Assembly (NCBI GenBank): GCA_022457155.1
Contig: JAJGOT010000594.1
Coordinates: 397,001-461,000 of the forward strand
Length of the DNA stretch: 64,000 nt
Direction of reading: 5' to 3'
Source: Cladopsammia gracilis
Lineage: Eukaryota; Cnidaria; Anthozoa; Scleractinia; Dendrophylliidae
Position 1 is the first letter of the stretch. Every line of letters starts with the position of its first letter. Below are positions 20,437 through 31,240 of the stretch, piece by piece. A model generated the notes under the pieces. The model searched no databases. It was not told the DNA's origin and saw only the letters and a program-made list of their open reading frames with translations. The position numbers and the translations under genes are program-made.

Positions 20437-22557
20437 TTAAGGAGGCTCGTGGCCATTTCTCAAGTCCACACCCTTTCAATTTTAATGGGCCATATCTTTT
20501 GTTGTAATGCATAAAAAGACAAGCCACTTTGCATGCAAACACACAATACATTGAACTTTATGGGAGTATAGGATTTGTTTACATCGGTGCTTCCATGGCA
20601 ACGGAATGGTGATCCTCTGAAATTTACAAGTTGCGGAGTTTTTCTAGATCAAGAGAAATTTTTGTAAAACCCGCTAGTGGACTAATTGATTAGACCATGG
20701 GCTTCAACTTGACAAAGTTTGAAAGAAATGTATGAGAGCGTTTTCGAAATTTTTAGGGATGAAGTTTTGGGGATTATAAATACAGTGAAAAACATACTAT
20801 CGACATAATTGGCTAATATCTAAAGAAAATGATGCGCGATGGGGATGCAGTTTCATCTCGTAGTAGTTTGATTCCATTTGAAATGGGGTGTGAAAAAGTG
20901 ACGGAGTTGCTTTGGCCGATTGCAAGAAAGAAGGATTTGATTAGCGTGCGTTCAGCTGCTCTTGTTGCCATTTTTGTATGTAATTTGGTCTACGTCTACA
21001 AATGTGATGATAATTTGGAAACCGCGAGATAAATTTTTTTAAAAATTTGACAATCTCGAGATTGGTCATCAATTTATATGGCCTGCAAGTTTCAAGGACA
21101 TTGAAGATTTGCAAGGCAATAAAATAGGGCCTCCAATGTACCAATTTTTTCCCGCAGAGTTTGTGTTTACAAGTGAGCGTCCTCATTATTCACGGGTATT
21201 GTTTTCAAGTTTCATATGCACGTGCAAAACTTTACAAAAAAAATTTATTTGCATCGAACAGAACGCTCGATTGCTTTCCGAAGAATTTTCCGAAACATGC
21301 TAATAACTGGCTTGCGTTACGAATAGCAATGACAACAGTACTGATGAAGACAACGTCGGAAACGTCACGTTTCATCAAGTGCCGGATGCAGAAATAACAC
21401 ATTTATGATTGTCTCACTCTGGTTATTTGTTGCAATCGGCGTAGCATCTGTTCCTTATTTAGATATAAAATAGCGCAAAGCAGAATTCTCAGCTAAAATA
21501 TAAAGTTGTCACGCTGTTCTTGCGTGTGACATATTAAAGAAGCACTGTTTCTGCATTACGCTTATAAATTTCCAAATTGGGATATGTTCTTCTTGTCCTG
21601 TAATTTTAAAGAGACCCTCGGTATGGCTGCATTACAGCGTAATAGCGCAAAATCGAGTGCGTAATGTTATTACAATTCTCAAGCCAGCTTTTAGCATATT
21701 TCGGAAAATTCTTCGGAAAGCAATCGAGCGTTCTGTTCCGATGCAAGTAAATTTTTTGCTAAAGTTTTGCACGTGCATATGAAACTCGAAAACAATACTC
21801 GTGAATAATGAGGACGCTCACTTGTAAACACAAAATCTGCGGGAAAAAATTGGTTCATTGGAGGCCCTATTTTATTGCCTTGCATGTCTTCAATGTCCTT
21901 GAAACTTGCAGGCCATATAAATTGATGACCAATCTCGAGATTGTCAAATTTTTAAAAAAATTTATCTCGCGGTTTCCAAATTATCACCACATTTGTAGGC
22001 GTAGACCAAATTACATACAAAAATGGCAACGAGAGCAGCTGAACGCACGCTAATCAAATCCTTCTTTCTCGCAATCGGCCAAAGCAACCCCCTCACTTTT
22101 TCACACCCCATTTCAAATGGAATCAAACTACTATGAGATGAAACTGCATCCCCATCGCGCATCATTTTCTTTAGATATTAGCCAATTATGTCGATAGTAT
22201 GTTTTTCACTGTATTTATAATCCCCAAAACTTCATCCCTAAAAATTTCGAAAACGCTCTCATACATTTCTTTCAAACTTTGTCCAGTTGATGCCCATGGT
22301 CTAATCAATTAGTCCACTAGCGGGTTTTACAAAAATTTCTCTTGATCTAGAGAAACTCCGCAACTTGTGAATTTCAGAGGATCACCATTCCGTTGCCATG
22401 GAAGCACCGATGTAAACAAATCCTATACTCCCATAAAGTTCAGTGTATTGTGTGTTTGCATGCAAAGTGGCTTGTCTTTTTATGCACTACAACAAAAGAT
22501 ATGGCCCATTAAAATTGAAAGGGTGTGGACTTGAGAAATGGCCACGAGCCTCCTTAA
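20437..22557. mobile_element. 2.1-kb foldback (long-TIR) element, TTAA-flanked
   Basis: The left arm (20437-21313) and right arm (21681-22557) are inverted copies of 877 bp each, around a spacer of about 367 bp. The ends read TTAAGGAGGCTCGTGGCCAT and its complement. The arms differ by only scattered substitutions, so the element is young or kept uniform. Matching ORFs on opposite strands (20829-21032 and 21962-22165) are the same arm read twice. No transposase is recognised; the spacer also has no clear ORF. The 13 end bases match the small element at 239-573. Confidence 0.9.
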
Positions 22558-22609
22558 ATGGTTCTAAAGTTATAATCGTTCAAAAATAACTCGGGCACTT
22601 TCTGCTCCC

Positions 22610-22680
22610 TCAACCCCACCACCCCCCCTCTCCCCCCCCCCCCCCCTCCCCCCCGCCCACTCTCCCGGCTGAATAGGTTA
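22610..22680. repeat. C-rich run and end fragment of a TTAA element
   Basis: A long run of C with a few interruptions is followed by 'cggctgaataggttaaa', which resembles the right end of 30643-31240 (ccgaataggcttaa). Confidence 0.5.
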
Positions 22681-22760
22681 AACAATAGTGGAATATGCAG
22701 ATAACTCTTGCTATACCAGATGATAAGGACTTAAAAATAGAATGCATGATATGTTGTTGT

Positions 22761-22925
22761 AAAAAAATCAGAAAACGGCAAACTAACCCTTACGGCAAGG
22801 CGATGATGGAGTAATCAAAAGAATAAAACAAAATATATATATTCAAACAAATTTGCCCAACATTTCGGTTTGAAAACAAACCTTCTTTCCTTGCCGTAAG
22901 GATCAGTTTGCCGTTTTCTGATTTT
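22761..22925. repeat. inverted repeat, ~34-bp arms
   Basis: Arms 'atcagaaaacggcaaactaa' + 'cccttacggcaagg' (22767-22800) and their inverse (22889-22923) surround about 90 bp. Probably a small transposon-derived element. Confidence 0.75.
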
Positions 22926-23997
22926 CTACAAGTAATTATTGTACTGATCCAGGTCTACAATTGGGAGATCCGGCACCACTCAACGGTTTGTCGCTGTGGT
23001 CTTGCTGATATTTTATATTTTGAAATGTAGTTGCTTCGAGTTTTGATTGGTTCGTAGAATTATCTGCTGTGATTGAAAATAGTGGATTACTATCAATGGT
23101 AATTTTAGTTTTGTTAAAGACCGCTTCATTATCAATTCGTTCACTTTAATCTCAAATTGTGCAAGAAACTTTCACCACCTCGAGGGATACAAATACTTTT
23201 ACTGTGAATTTTTTATTTTTTTTTACTTCACCTGACATGCAGGTGAAATCCCTGTTTCATGTCCGTTTCGCGAAGCACAGTTAAATTTTATTCTTTTTCA
23301 CTGCTTTGAAATTAATTCAACAAAAGCTTTTACAAAGCGTGCCCATTTCTTATGTACATGCAGGTGGTATTTTCACAAGGGAAGCTCGCTTACACTGTGT
23401 GTAATAACATTTCAGTTGTGAGTATTTAATAGCCCAGCATTTTTAAAGAGTAGAAACATACAAGAAGAAAGCACACAAATTAATATGAAAACTGACAACG
23501 ACAACGTTTGAGGTCGCCTGATAAGCTACGTTGATGAGGTAACATTGAAAAGAAGAATACATTAAATGATCCTTTTGTCGATGTTATGCTAAACAGTTTT
23601 TTGTAAGTACATTTTTAATATATGCACTCATATATTTGACATATATGTGATATATTATGTGAAAAAAGCTATCGACAAAGAGAAATTTTATGTAGTTAGC
23701 GTTGTTTTTCCTCGAAGTTTAATTTCTAAAAAAGTAATACGATACTGCATATAGCTAACTTTTGACAATTTTCAGGACTACAATGTACCCTTGAATTTGC
23801 AGTTGTTATTTTACACTTTAAATTTTATTCAAAGCTCCTTGTTTTGAAAATTTTAACTACGATGAAGCGGAGATACTTGTCAATGAAATCCAGAAACTAT
23901 GGCGCATTGCCGATAATTGCCAATTACAAGTCTAATATATAATTGTAAGCTTGGCCATTCTCACCAGACTCGATTTAAACTCATGTCTCATGAAAAA
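22926..23997. other. no gene seen
   Basis: Positions 23025-23090 match part of the CCAAT-rich MITE ('gcttcgagttttgattggtt'). The rest is AT-rich with no supported exon. It is the 3' flank of the two-helix gene at 23998. Confidence 0.5.
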
Positions 23998-24297
23998 TTA
24001 ACTTTTGCTTCGTTCCTTTCGTTTCTCTTTTGCATTTGTCTGGTGAACGAGGTAAGCAAATCCACAAACCATAATCCCAACAAATAAAAACAAAAATCCA
24101 AATACGAACAAGATAATTACTGTTTGTTGATCGATACGTACGCAATTGTAGTTCATTTTATCGGCCGCGCTACCGGCATTGTTGTTTCCTGCGCACTCAA
24201 ACGCAAGAAGCAGAAAAATTATCGCTGGAAAGATGAAAAGTGTAGTTGTTACAAGAAGGCCACAGATGCTGAAGTCGAGTTTTTTACAACATCGCAT
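23998..24297 (-). CDS. small two-transmembrane protein (paralog of 32486-32791)
   Basis: The product is 99 aa from the ATG at 24297-24295 (context aaaATGC) to the TAA at 24000-23998. Layout: a short N-terminus MRCCKKLD; helix 1 (ICGLLVTTTLFIFPAIIFLL); a loop of about 25 residues with two cysteines 16 residues apart (FEC...YNCVRID); helix 2 (VIILFVFGFLFLFVGIMVCG); and a strongly basic tail (KEKRKERSKS). It aligns with the 32.5-kb gene: shared CGL, LF..P..IFL, F.C, Y.CV..D and GF.FL. The upstream frame is open back to about 24370, so a spliced 5' exon is possible. I do not recognise the family. The loop may be extracellular with a disulfide; that is inference. Confidence 0.62.
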   Translation of the reverse strand: MRCCKKLDFSICGLLVTTTLFIFPAIIFLLLAFECAGNNNAGSAADKMNYNCVRIDQQTVIILFVFGFLFLFVGIMVCGFAYLVHQTNAKEKRKERSKS

Positions 24298-24857
24298 TTT
24301 GAAGTCTTCCACTTCCTTCTCGATCCTTCCCAGCGTTGTCGCGCTCCAGTTCAGCCGGTTCTTGTGTATCTATTTCCCCGTTCCCGGCAATCAATATCCT
24401 TGAAATTGTTTTCCTTGCGGAGTATTACGGTTTTGTTACCAATCACTTGTTCCACAGTTAACTGGTTTGCGAAGTCGTCCGGGTAAAATAGAGTTTCCCT
24501 CTGAATTGTTTTCTTGGTAGGGAGTTCAAAAATATTGAGTTAGTGATTTTCAAAAGCCATGTGTAATTTCTTCGCTCCACTTAGAAAAACTCGAAGCTTT
24601 AATGCCGACGAGTACATTAGACCAGATCAATTTGTAATCTACAATTGAGGTCAGAGAAACAAGATTATAATGAAGGTTAAGCCGGGGGCGAATATCATTA
24701 AAAAAGCATTCACATTTACAAAGATGGCGCCAACCTCTACTGCATGCTAGTACCAGCTCAGCCGTGAGAATTTATCTGAAAAATCTAGAGACAGGATGAA
24801 TTACGTTGTAACTTTGTCTGCATGTGGACGAACTCCACGTAAAGTATGACCTTCTAA
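24298..24857. other. 5' flank of the two-helix gene
   Basis: The ORF on the plus strand (24124-24486) is the antisense shadow of the gene and its flank. No other supported feature. Confidence 0.4.
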
Positions 24858-25286
24858 GGGCTCATTCGATTGACTGTATTCCGGAATAAGAATAAACATA
24901 ATAGTCTGCGAATTATTTGTTCAGGCACACGTTGCAGTATAAATCTGATAAAAAACGCTTACAATACAGTAAGAGGAAAATGTTTAGTACAGTATTCAAT
25001 AAAATATTATACAATATTTTTTTAAACAACTCACACAAGATCCTTACAGAAAAGGAAAAAGAAAATAATTTAAAAATAAAACTACATTATAATAATAGAA
25101 AAGAAAAACCAAAGAAAAAAAATTAACAGATAGAATTCGTGAGTTTGCCGGAGCATCCAAATAGCTAGTATTCTAGTCACACTCCCAAATCCCGAACTGA
25201 AAATTAAACAGTAACGGTTTGTGACCATTCTGATCTTCGTTCGTATTCTTATTCCGGAATACGTTAAATAAAAGCGATTCAGCCTT
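24858..25286. mobile_element. MITE with GTATTCCGGAATAAGAAT inner TIRs
   Basis: GTATTCCGGAATAAGAAT (24876-24893) and ATTCTTATTCCGGAATAC (about 25245-25262) are perfect inverted copies. The outer flanks 'gggctcattcgattg' and 'gcgattcagcc' pair more weakly. The interior is A-rich. Confidence 0.72.
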
Positions 25287-26570
25287 ATTTTCCTGTGGCA
25301 CGGTGGTACCACTAATTTTTACCTTTTTTTTTCTTTCGCACTATAAAAAGTTTGCATTTTCTGAATTCAGGGGACTTGAACTTAGATCAGGAATAGATTT
25401 TGGATCAGAAGACGCTAAGAATATGGCTAAGAATGGCTAAGAATAAAATTAGCTGCGTATTATTAAGTGTTTTTACGACTAATAAGTTATATATATATAT
25501 GTTTATGTCCGGACATTACAAGAGCAGGTGTTCAAGAAGACGAAAAAATTAGCCAGAAAAAATTAAACTCTTTTTTTTTCTACTGAACAATGATCTAATT
25601 CTCCGATGCATAATGTGATTATGTGATTATATCAGCAACAAAAGAATCGGGCATTTTTTTTTTCATTACATCTGCGATTTGCAAAAAGTAGTTATTTTAA
25701 GCCAGGGATTCTGATCGGCTGATTCGCAAATCGTTCAGTTTACATGCGTAGGTTTACTTATAAAATTATTCAATATCATTTACATAATTTTACTTTCTCT
25801 AAACGATCTGTTTATTTAAACGAACTGGAAACGACTTCTTGGACGATAGCTAGAAATAAAACACTACTTAACCTGTCACTGAGTTTTCAGTTAAATCTCA
25901 CGTTTTAGGAACTAGTAATGGTAATCAACAACGTAAATCATGTCATTTTCATATGTAAATACCACAAATTTTCAATTGAGTCAGATTGGACAAACCCCGT
26001 TTGATTTGATTAGAATCGAAGTTATTTAACATTTATCTGTGAAGTGGCATTAAGTTCCGGCTATTTTTAAGGGAAAAAATAGCAAATAACAAAGATAGTG
26101 ATCATTAAAATACAAAAGCATAGTTTTTGTTGCGTTTACCTGTTCTAGGTTTAAGTCTTTTTCTTCTCTCTATTCTTTTTTTTTTACCTGAAACTTACCA
26201 GATGAGTAGCTTTTTGTTCCAGCGCGAACAAAATCGCACATTTTAAGCAGTTCAACCGCTGAAAGAGTCGAGAGAAATATAATAAGTTGCATCGAGTCAA
26301 GCTTGTTCCCAGTACCTTCTGCACGTTTGGGAACGAGGTTGGCATCGAGTTTCACCGCGTTAAATGTCTGCGCATGCGTCAAAGCAAAACCATGTATGTG
26401 ATAGAATCGAATTGAAACAGTAAACAACTGTAAACACGGCAATAACATACTTCGCTTTAAAAAAGCTTGAAACGTTTTAAAGCTTTGAGCTCTCAAAGTA
26501 AAACTTTTAATATCTTTAACGGACTTTTCTTATTTTTTAAGTATGTCTTGTTCGTTTCGTCCAATGTTTT
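25287..26570. other. no gene seen
   Basis: AT-rich. ORF 26170-26496 on the minus strand shows no domain and includes a phrase (gttcccagtaccttctgcac / gggaacgaggttgg) typical of the dispersed CCTCGTTCCCA repeats, so I do not call it. Confidence 0.45.
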
Positions 26571-26599
26571 TGGTAATAAGAGCACTTTTTAATTGAGAT

Positions 26600-26830
26600 G
26601 TCGAGCGGTAAACTTCGCAATTGCTTTGGTTTTGCATTGCTACGCTTTGTGATTGGCTAAAAAATCTCGCGCCACTTTCTCGACCAATCAGAAGTAAAAC
26701 CAAAACCAATCGTGACTTGCTTGCACGCGTTTTCCCGCGCTTGGCGCCGACTGCATGTATTTGCTTCGAGTTCTGATTGGTTCATTGGATTGTCTACGTC
26801 CGCTGTGGGGGGAAGAGTGATTACTTTGGG
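26600..26830 (-). mobile_element. incomplete copy of the CCAAT-rich MITE
   Basis: It contains the same blocks as 29287-29572 in opposite orientation: 'tgtgattggctaaaaaatct', 'cgcgccactttctcgaccaa', 'ttcccgcgcttggcgcc' and 'gttctgattggttcattgga'. The outer AGAGCGGTTTTCA ends are missing. Confidence 0.72.
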
Positions 26831-26847
26831 TTTGGATAAAAGGCTCG

Positions 26848-27241
26848 TTTAAGGGCTCACTGACGTATATTTTCGGACCCGTTGCTAGGGACAGTAATGG
26901 CTATTTATTTTTATTAATTTTAATCGTTTACATACGGTCAAACTAAACCCAAAAATGACGTCATCAATCCACGCCCATAATCACTTGACCAATAACGAAA
27001 AAGTCTAAAAAATTTTATGTGTCGCATTTTATCGGAAAATCGTTGACGGTGTTATGGTATTTATTCATTTTCCCATCATCGTAAGTATGGATTTCGTTTT
27101 TCCAAATGGTCTTGATAGCACAAGTGTTAATAATATTTTCAAAAATACTACCACACTTTTGATTTTGCGGAACATGTTTCGATGTTTCAAACATCATCAT
27201 CAGTCATAGTGAGTGTTACAATAATTTTTAAAAAAATAGAC

Positions 27242-27287
<46 letters not shown>

Positions 27288-27858
27288 CTATTAATACAAT
27301 GATTATTTGTAATGAAGTGTTCGTTAAAAGTATTTAAAATTCAAACTAACCAATAACATTATAGCAAAATAAACAAATGACAAAAGAAAAAAACGGTAAA
27401 AGTTAAAAATGCAATGATAAACTGGCATGATCAACTTGTTTGTTAAGTTCAGGTTTCAAACTCTCAATATGAATATAATTTGAAAAATAGATTTTTTTAG
27501 AGAGATTTAAAATATTGATTTGTCCATAAAAATTGTATTGAAAATGATTTCAATGGACGCATACTTAGTTATATTCCATATCCAGGTTAGATAAATGTAA
27601 CATTGAAAAAGTTAGAGACTGCCAAGAATTTAGGATTTTTCTGCAAACCGGAAGCAATCTGAAACGAGGGTACTGGGAACGAGGTTGAACCGGAAGTCAT
27701 TTTACCAACGCATGCGCTATTCGTCTGACCAGAGATCTGTGCTTTAGTGGGTTCTCGAGGGGATTTTCTGATTGGCTGTGGAAATGCCTGCGTCATTCAC
27801 CGAAAATGATTTTTCACTTCCTTAGCAACGCGCGAGAAATCCGTCCGTGAGCCTTTAA
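26848..27858. mobile_element. ~1-kb MITE-like element (TTTAAGGGCTCAC ends)
   Basis: The left end TTTAAGGGCTCACTGACG and right end CCGTCCGTGAGCCTTTAA are inverted copies, with sub-terminal pairs gttgctagg / ccttagcaac. The interior holds a (TA)n tract and 'catgtttcgatgtttcaaac', of a style seen near the ends of Penelope-like elements (weak inference). Confidence 0.65.
27243..27284 (+). repeat. (TA)n microsatellite
   Basis: About 21 TA units. Confidence 0.97.
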
Positions 27859-28047
27859 ACGGTACCGTTGCAACATTTGCACCAACATTCATCCAGAATT
27901 TGTTGGACAGAATGTTGAAAAATGTTGAAAAATGTTGGAAGCTTGTCGTGTCAGTTCAACAAATTTGAATTGGCCAAACTTTCATCCAACATCCCTCCAA
28001 CAATTCCTTTGTTTTTGAAAATGTTCAGTGGTTGACCATTGATCGTG

Positions 28048-28455
28048 TTAAGGCCCAGTCACACTATTGCGTATGAGAGAAACGTATGAGTTGCGTATGA
28101 AAATTCATAAAATAATTTTCATACGCACAAAATTCCCTTGAAAATACAGCGTTTGACCAGCGTACTTGACCTATGGGTAACGTACCTCTAGCGTAACTCT
28201 CGCGTATTCAGCGTATGCCTAGCGTATGTTTAGCGTATAAACCATACGTCCGAATACGCACAAAATTTTTAAGCATGCTTAAAATAAATTTTCTGCCTCG
28301 CCGTATGCCACCGTATGCGACCGTGCTTGAAATGTATACAACCTATGCCTAACGTACCCCTAGCGTATGTCAGCGTATACGAGCGTATGCAGAGTGATAT
28401 TTTTCATACGCTGGCATACGCTAGTACTATACGCAATAGTGTGACAGGGCTATTA
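28048..28455. mobile_element. GCGTAT-rich MITE
   Basis: TTAAGGCCCAGTCACACTAT followed by TGCGTAT at the left, and its inverse ATACGCAATAGTGTGAC AGGGC at the right. The interior holds more than fifteen GCGTA/TACGC words in both orientations. Confidence 0.8.
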
Positions 28456-28495
28456 CAGCTGTTTGAACGCTTCATTCAACATTTGTGCACATCAG

Positions 28496-28672
28496 GCGTT
28501 CCTTGTCGTTCCTAGTGCGTTCCTTGTGCGTTCCTAGTGCGTTCCTAGTGCGTTCCTAGTGCGTTCCTAGTGCGTTCCTAGTGCGTTCCTAGTGCGTTCC
28601 TTGTACGTTCCTAGTGCGTTCCTTAGTGCGTTCCTAGTGCTTTCCTCATTGTGCGTTCCTAGTGCGTTTGCA
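28496..28672 (+). repeat. 11-bp minisatellite (GTGCGTTCCTA)
   Basis: About 14-15 units of GTGCGTTCCTA, with a few TTGTG variants near both ends. Confidence 0.95.
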
Positions 28673-28839
28673 ATTAATTTCTTTAATATATTGGCCTAAT
28701 TGTTGGGCCGAAGTTAAAACCGGTGCTCTGAACGGCCTCCGCACAACCTTTATTTTTGCTTCAAACATTTGCTAAACTTTCATCTAACTCAGCTGTGTTG
28801 GACGGATGGTGGGAAAATGTTGTGGAACCGTTAAACGGG

Positions 28840-29286
28840 CCGCTTTACGATACCCAATTGAAAATCATTGAAAACTGATCTAACAGCATAAATTCGAGGA
28901 ATATAAAGTGCACCGATCGGCAACGTTTTTTCTTTAATAAAATGTCTTTCAATCAAATGTTTCAGTAAAGTTTGAAGGAATTTAAACGTTACAGATGCCA
29001 GTAAGTCTCTGAAGAGTGGTCGCTAACAACAGCTTACTGAAAAACGAAACAGAAAAGCCCAGTTCGCGAATCCCAAAGGTGGTTGTGATCGCTTACGAGA
29101 TCTTTTGATTACAGAGTTACTGAGAATGGAAATGGGGTTTCATGAAGTTAGGAGAAGATTGGCCAAAGGCATTGCAAACTCTAACATAACAGCATGTACG
29201 GTTAGCTAGACTTCAGGAGGGGGAGGGGGGGGGGGCTCACCGAATACTACTATAATAGTGAAGTGAGCTCCCTGTATAAAGATTGT
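28840..29286. other. no gene seen
   Basis: Contains a G run near 29220-29232. No exon supported. Confidence 0.4.
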
Positions 29287-29570
29287 TAGAGCGGTTTTCA
29301 ATTGAGTGTCGTAAAACCAAAACCAAAGTAATTACTCTGACCAATCACAGCAGTCGCAGACAATTCAATGAACCAATCAGAACACAAAGCAAATTCATGT
29401 CGCAGGCGCCAAGCGCGGGAAAACGCGTACAAGCAAGTAACGATTGGTTTTGGTTTTACTTCTGATTGGTTGAGAAAGTGGCGCGAGATTTTTTAGCCAA
29501 TCACAAAGCGTAGTAATGCAAAACCAAAGCAATCACGAAATTACTTTCGATACTCAACTGAAAACCGCTC

Positions 29571-29572
<2 letters not shown>
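29287..29572. mobile_element. complete CCAAT-rich MITE
   Basis: TAGAGCGGTTTTCAATTGAG at the left and CTCAACTGAAAACCGCTCTA at the right differ at one base. The interior carries at least six CCAAT/ATTGG boxes and a 'ggcgccaagcgcggg' block. Partial copies are at 1795-1875, 23025-23090, 26600-26830 and 54175-54265. Confidence 0.85.
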
Positions 29573-29632
<60 letters not shown>

Positions 29633-29633
29633 G
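29571..29633 (+). repeat. (TTA)n microsatellite abutting the MITE
   Basis: About 20 TTA units starting directly at the right end of the MITE. Confidence 0.95.
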
Positions 29634-30642
29634 CGCTCAAAACTGGAAAGCAGACAAGGACAGCTTATTTGGGATCGTAACCGCATCGTTGCTAAAACAA
29701 AATGCGACTCAGTGACACTTTACCTTTCCCATATATGCTGCTAGTCATTCTACAAAAAAGCTTAGTTTGGAAATTGATTATCAGTCACGCAACATGCATG
29801 TTACGTGCGGCAAACTGGGACGAGAGAAAGAACGGAGAACTGACCAATACCATCCTCTCCTTATATAAATATGAAAAGATTGCCCAAAGGCACTGAAACT
29901 TTGACACGAGGTTGTGAGTTGATAGTTGAAAGGGGTTGATCACTTACCAGTGGCGCTAATTTAGACTCCATCGTAAGATAAGGGGGAGCGAGGGACCCCG
30001 GGGCCCCGAGTCCCCCGAGTCCCCCGAGCTTCCCGAGCACCCTTCCCCTAGATCCGCTACTACTTGTGAGAGTGGTCGCAGGCAGAGACCTGCACTTGGT
30101 TGAGCTGATTGTAACTTACAATTTTAATTCCAAGTTTAAGATCGACTGAGAACTACATGGAACGAGGCGCAGGACGGCTGAGAATTCCCCGGATGGTAAG
30201 TATCACATGACCTTCTTTTCTACAAGTTCGACCTCATCCCCATGGCCTCCTCTGTATTCAAAATGGCGGCGCGTAGAAGCGCTGAACCAGGTCAGCATAA
30301 GATCCATCTCGAATTGTTCATTATTTCGACAACCTTGTTCAGCCGTTTCTTCTCGTCGTCATTTTAAACGAAGGAAGTCCCTGCAGGGTACGAGATTGTT
30401 ACAAGTTTCGACCTGTGATGCAAGTTAAAGCTTGACATTTTTCTCTGAATAAAGTCATATTTTTTATTTGGATCAAGTCTTTTGTCCCGTACGGCGAAAC
30501 TACGTGTCCTAAGCTAAACTCTAGTAAACTATGAATTAATAATTGAACAATTTTACTTCGAGTTCAAATGAATAAAGTAATAAAAATCCTTTGATTACGA
30601 TACGGATGCATGACGCTTAGCAAAGTTGTGATTTTATTTCTT
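29634..30642. other. no confident gene
   Basis: Positions 30240-30290 have 'catggcctcctctgtattca' and 'aaaatggcggcgcgtagaag' with a possible donor after 'gaaccag', which could be a short first exon. Nothing confirms it. A CCCCGAG-rich block lies at 29995-30045. Confidence 0.3.
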
Positions 30643-31240
30643 TTAACCCTATTCGGCCTGGCGGGGGGGGGGGGGGCACAAAGTGTCCGCGGTAACTTTA
30701 AACATTCATAACGTCTTTAATATGTATTCAAACGCCATCAAACTTTGTGACTTTTCCTAAAATTTATCTGGCAACAATTTGATGTGACAATTTCTTGATC
30801 ACGTGACTTGACGTTTCCATGGCAACAAGATTTTGACAGCCGAATTTTTGGAAATTTGCATATTTATACCTTTGAATGAAGAAAAACAATGTTTATTGGT
30901 AAAACTTTTGTATTTTTACGTCATTTAGCGTTTATTTATTGGTTTTGATTAATTTTGCGTCAATTTGGATGGTTTTAAAGAGGTTTTAAAAAATTCAGAA
31001 ATCCAAGATGGCGGATCCAAGATGGCGGCCGTATAACTAATTACCTAATAACTACGTCATATGACGTCATCGCTCCATTGTGCGGACCGAAAAGGAGACA
31101 GTTTTGGACGTACTATGTACCCTCTAGGTTTCATTGTCATAGCCTTAATGTTCTTGAAGTTACGAGGGGGGGAGCACAATGTGCCCCCCCCCCCCCCCCA
31201 GGCTCAGGAACTCAAAAAAGCCCAGGCCGAATAGGCTTAA
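30643..31240. mobile_element. TTAA-flanked element (CCCTATTCGGCCTGG ends)
   Basis: TTAACCCTATTCGGCCTGG and CCAGGCCGAATAGGCTTAA are inverted copies with TTAA at both edges. Long G and C runs sit just inside each end. The interior has 'gatcacgtgacttgacgttt', two AAGATGGCGG motifs and TGACGTCA, as in 18204-19180. Confidence 0.82.

Larger units (their letters stand above)
27854..28839. mobile_element. ~1-kb MITE hosting another MITE and a minisatellite
   Basis: Ends TTTAAACGGTACCGTTGCAA and its approximate inverse 'ttgtggaaccgttaaacgg'. Inner 'atccaacat/aatgttgga' words recur. The element at 28048-28455 and the 11-bp repeat at 28496-28672 lie inside. Confidence 0.6.

Noticed and set aside
20829..22165. 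Pair of conserved protein-coding genes (MMRDGDAVSS...)
   Set aside because: The two ORFs are the same foldback arm read in opposite directions. No domain, and the frame stops within the arm.
24124..24486. 120-aa ORF on the plus strand
   Set aside because: Antisense shadow of the two-helix gene and its upstream flank.
26170..26496. 108-aa ORF on the minus strand
   Set aside because: No domain, and it includes dispersed-repeat words.
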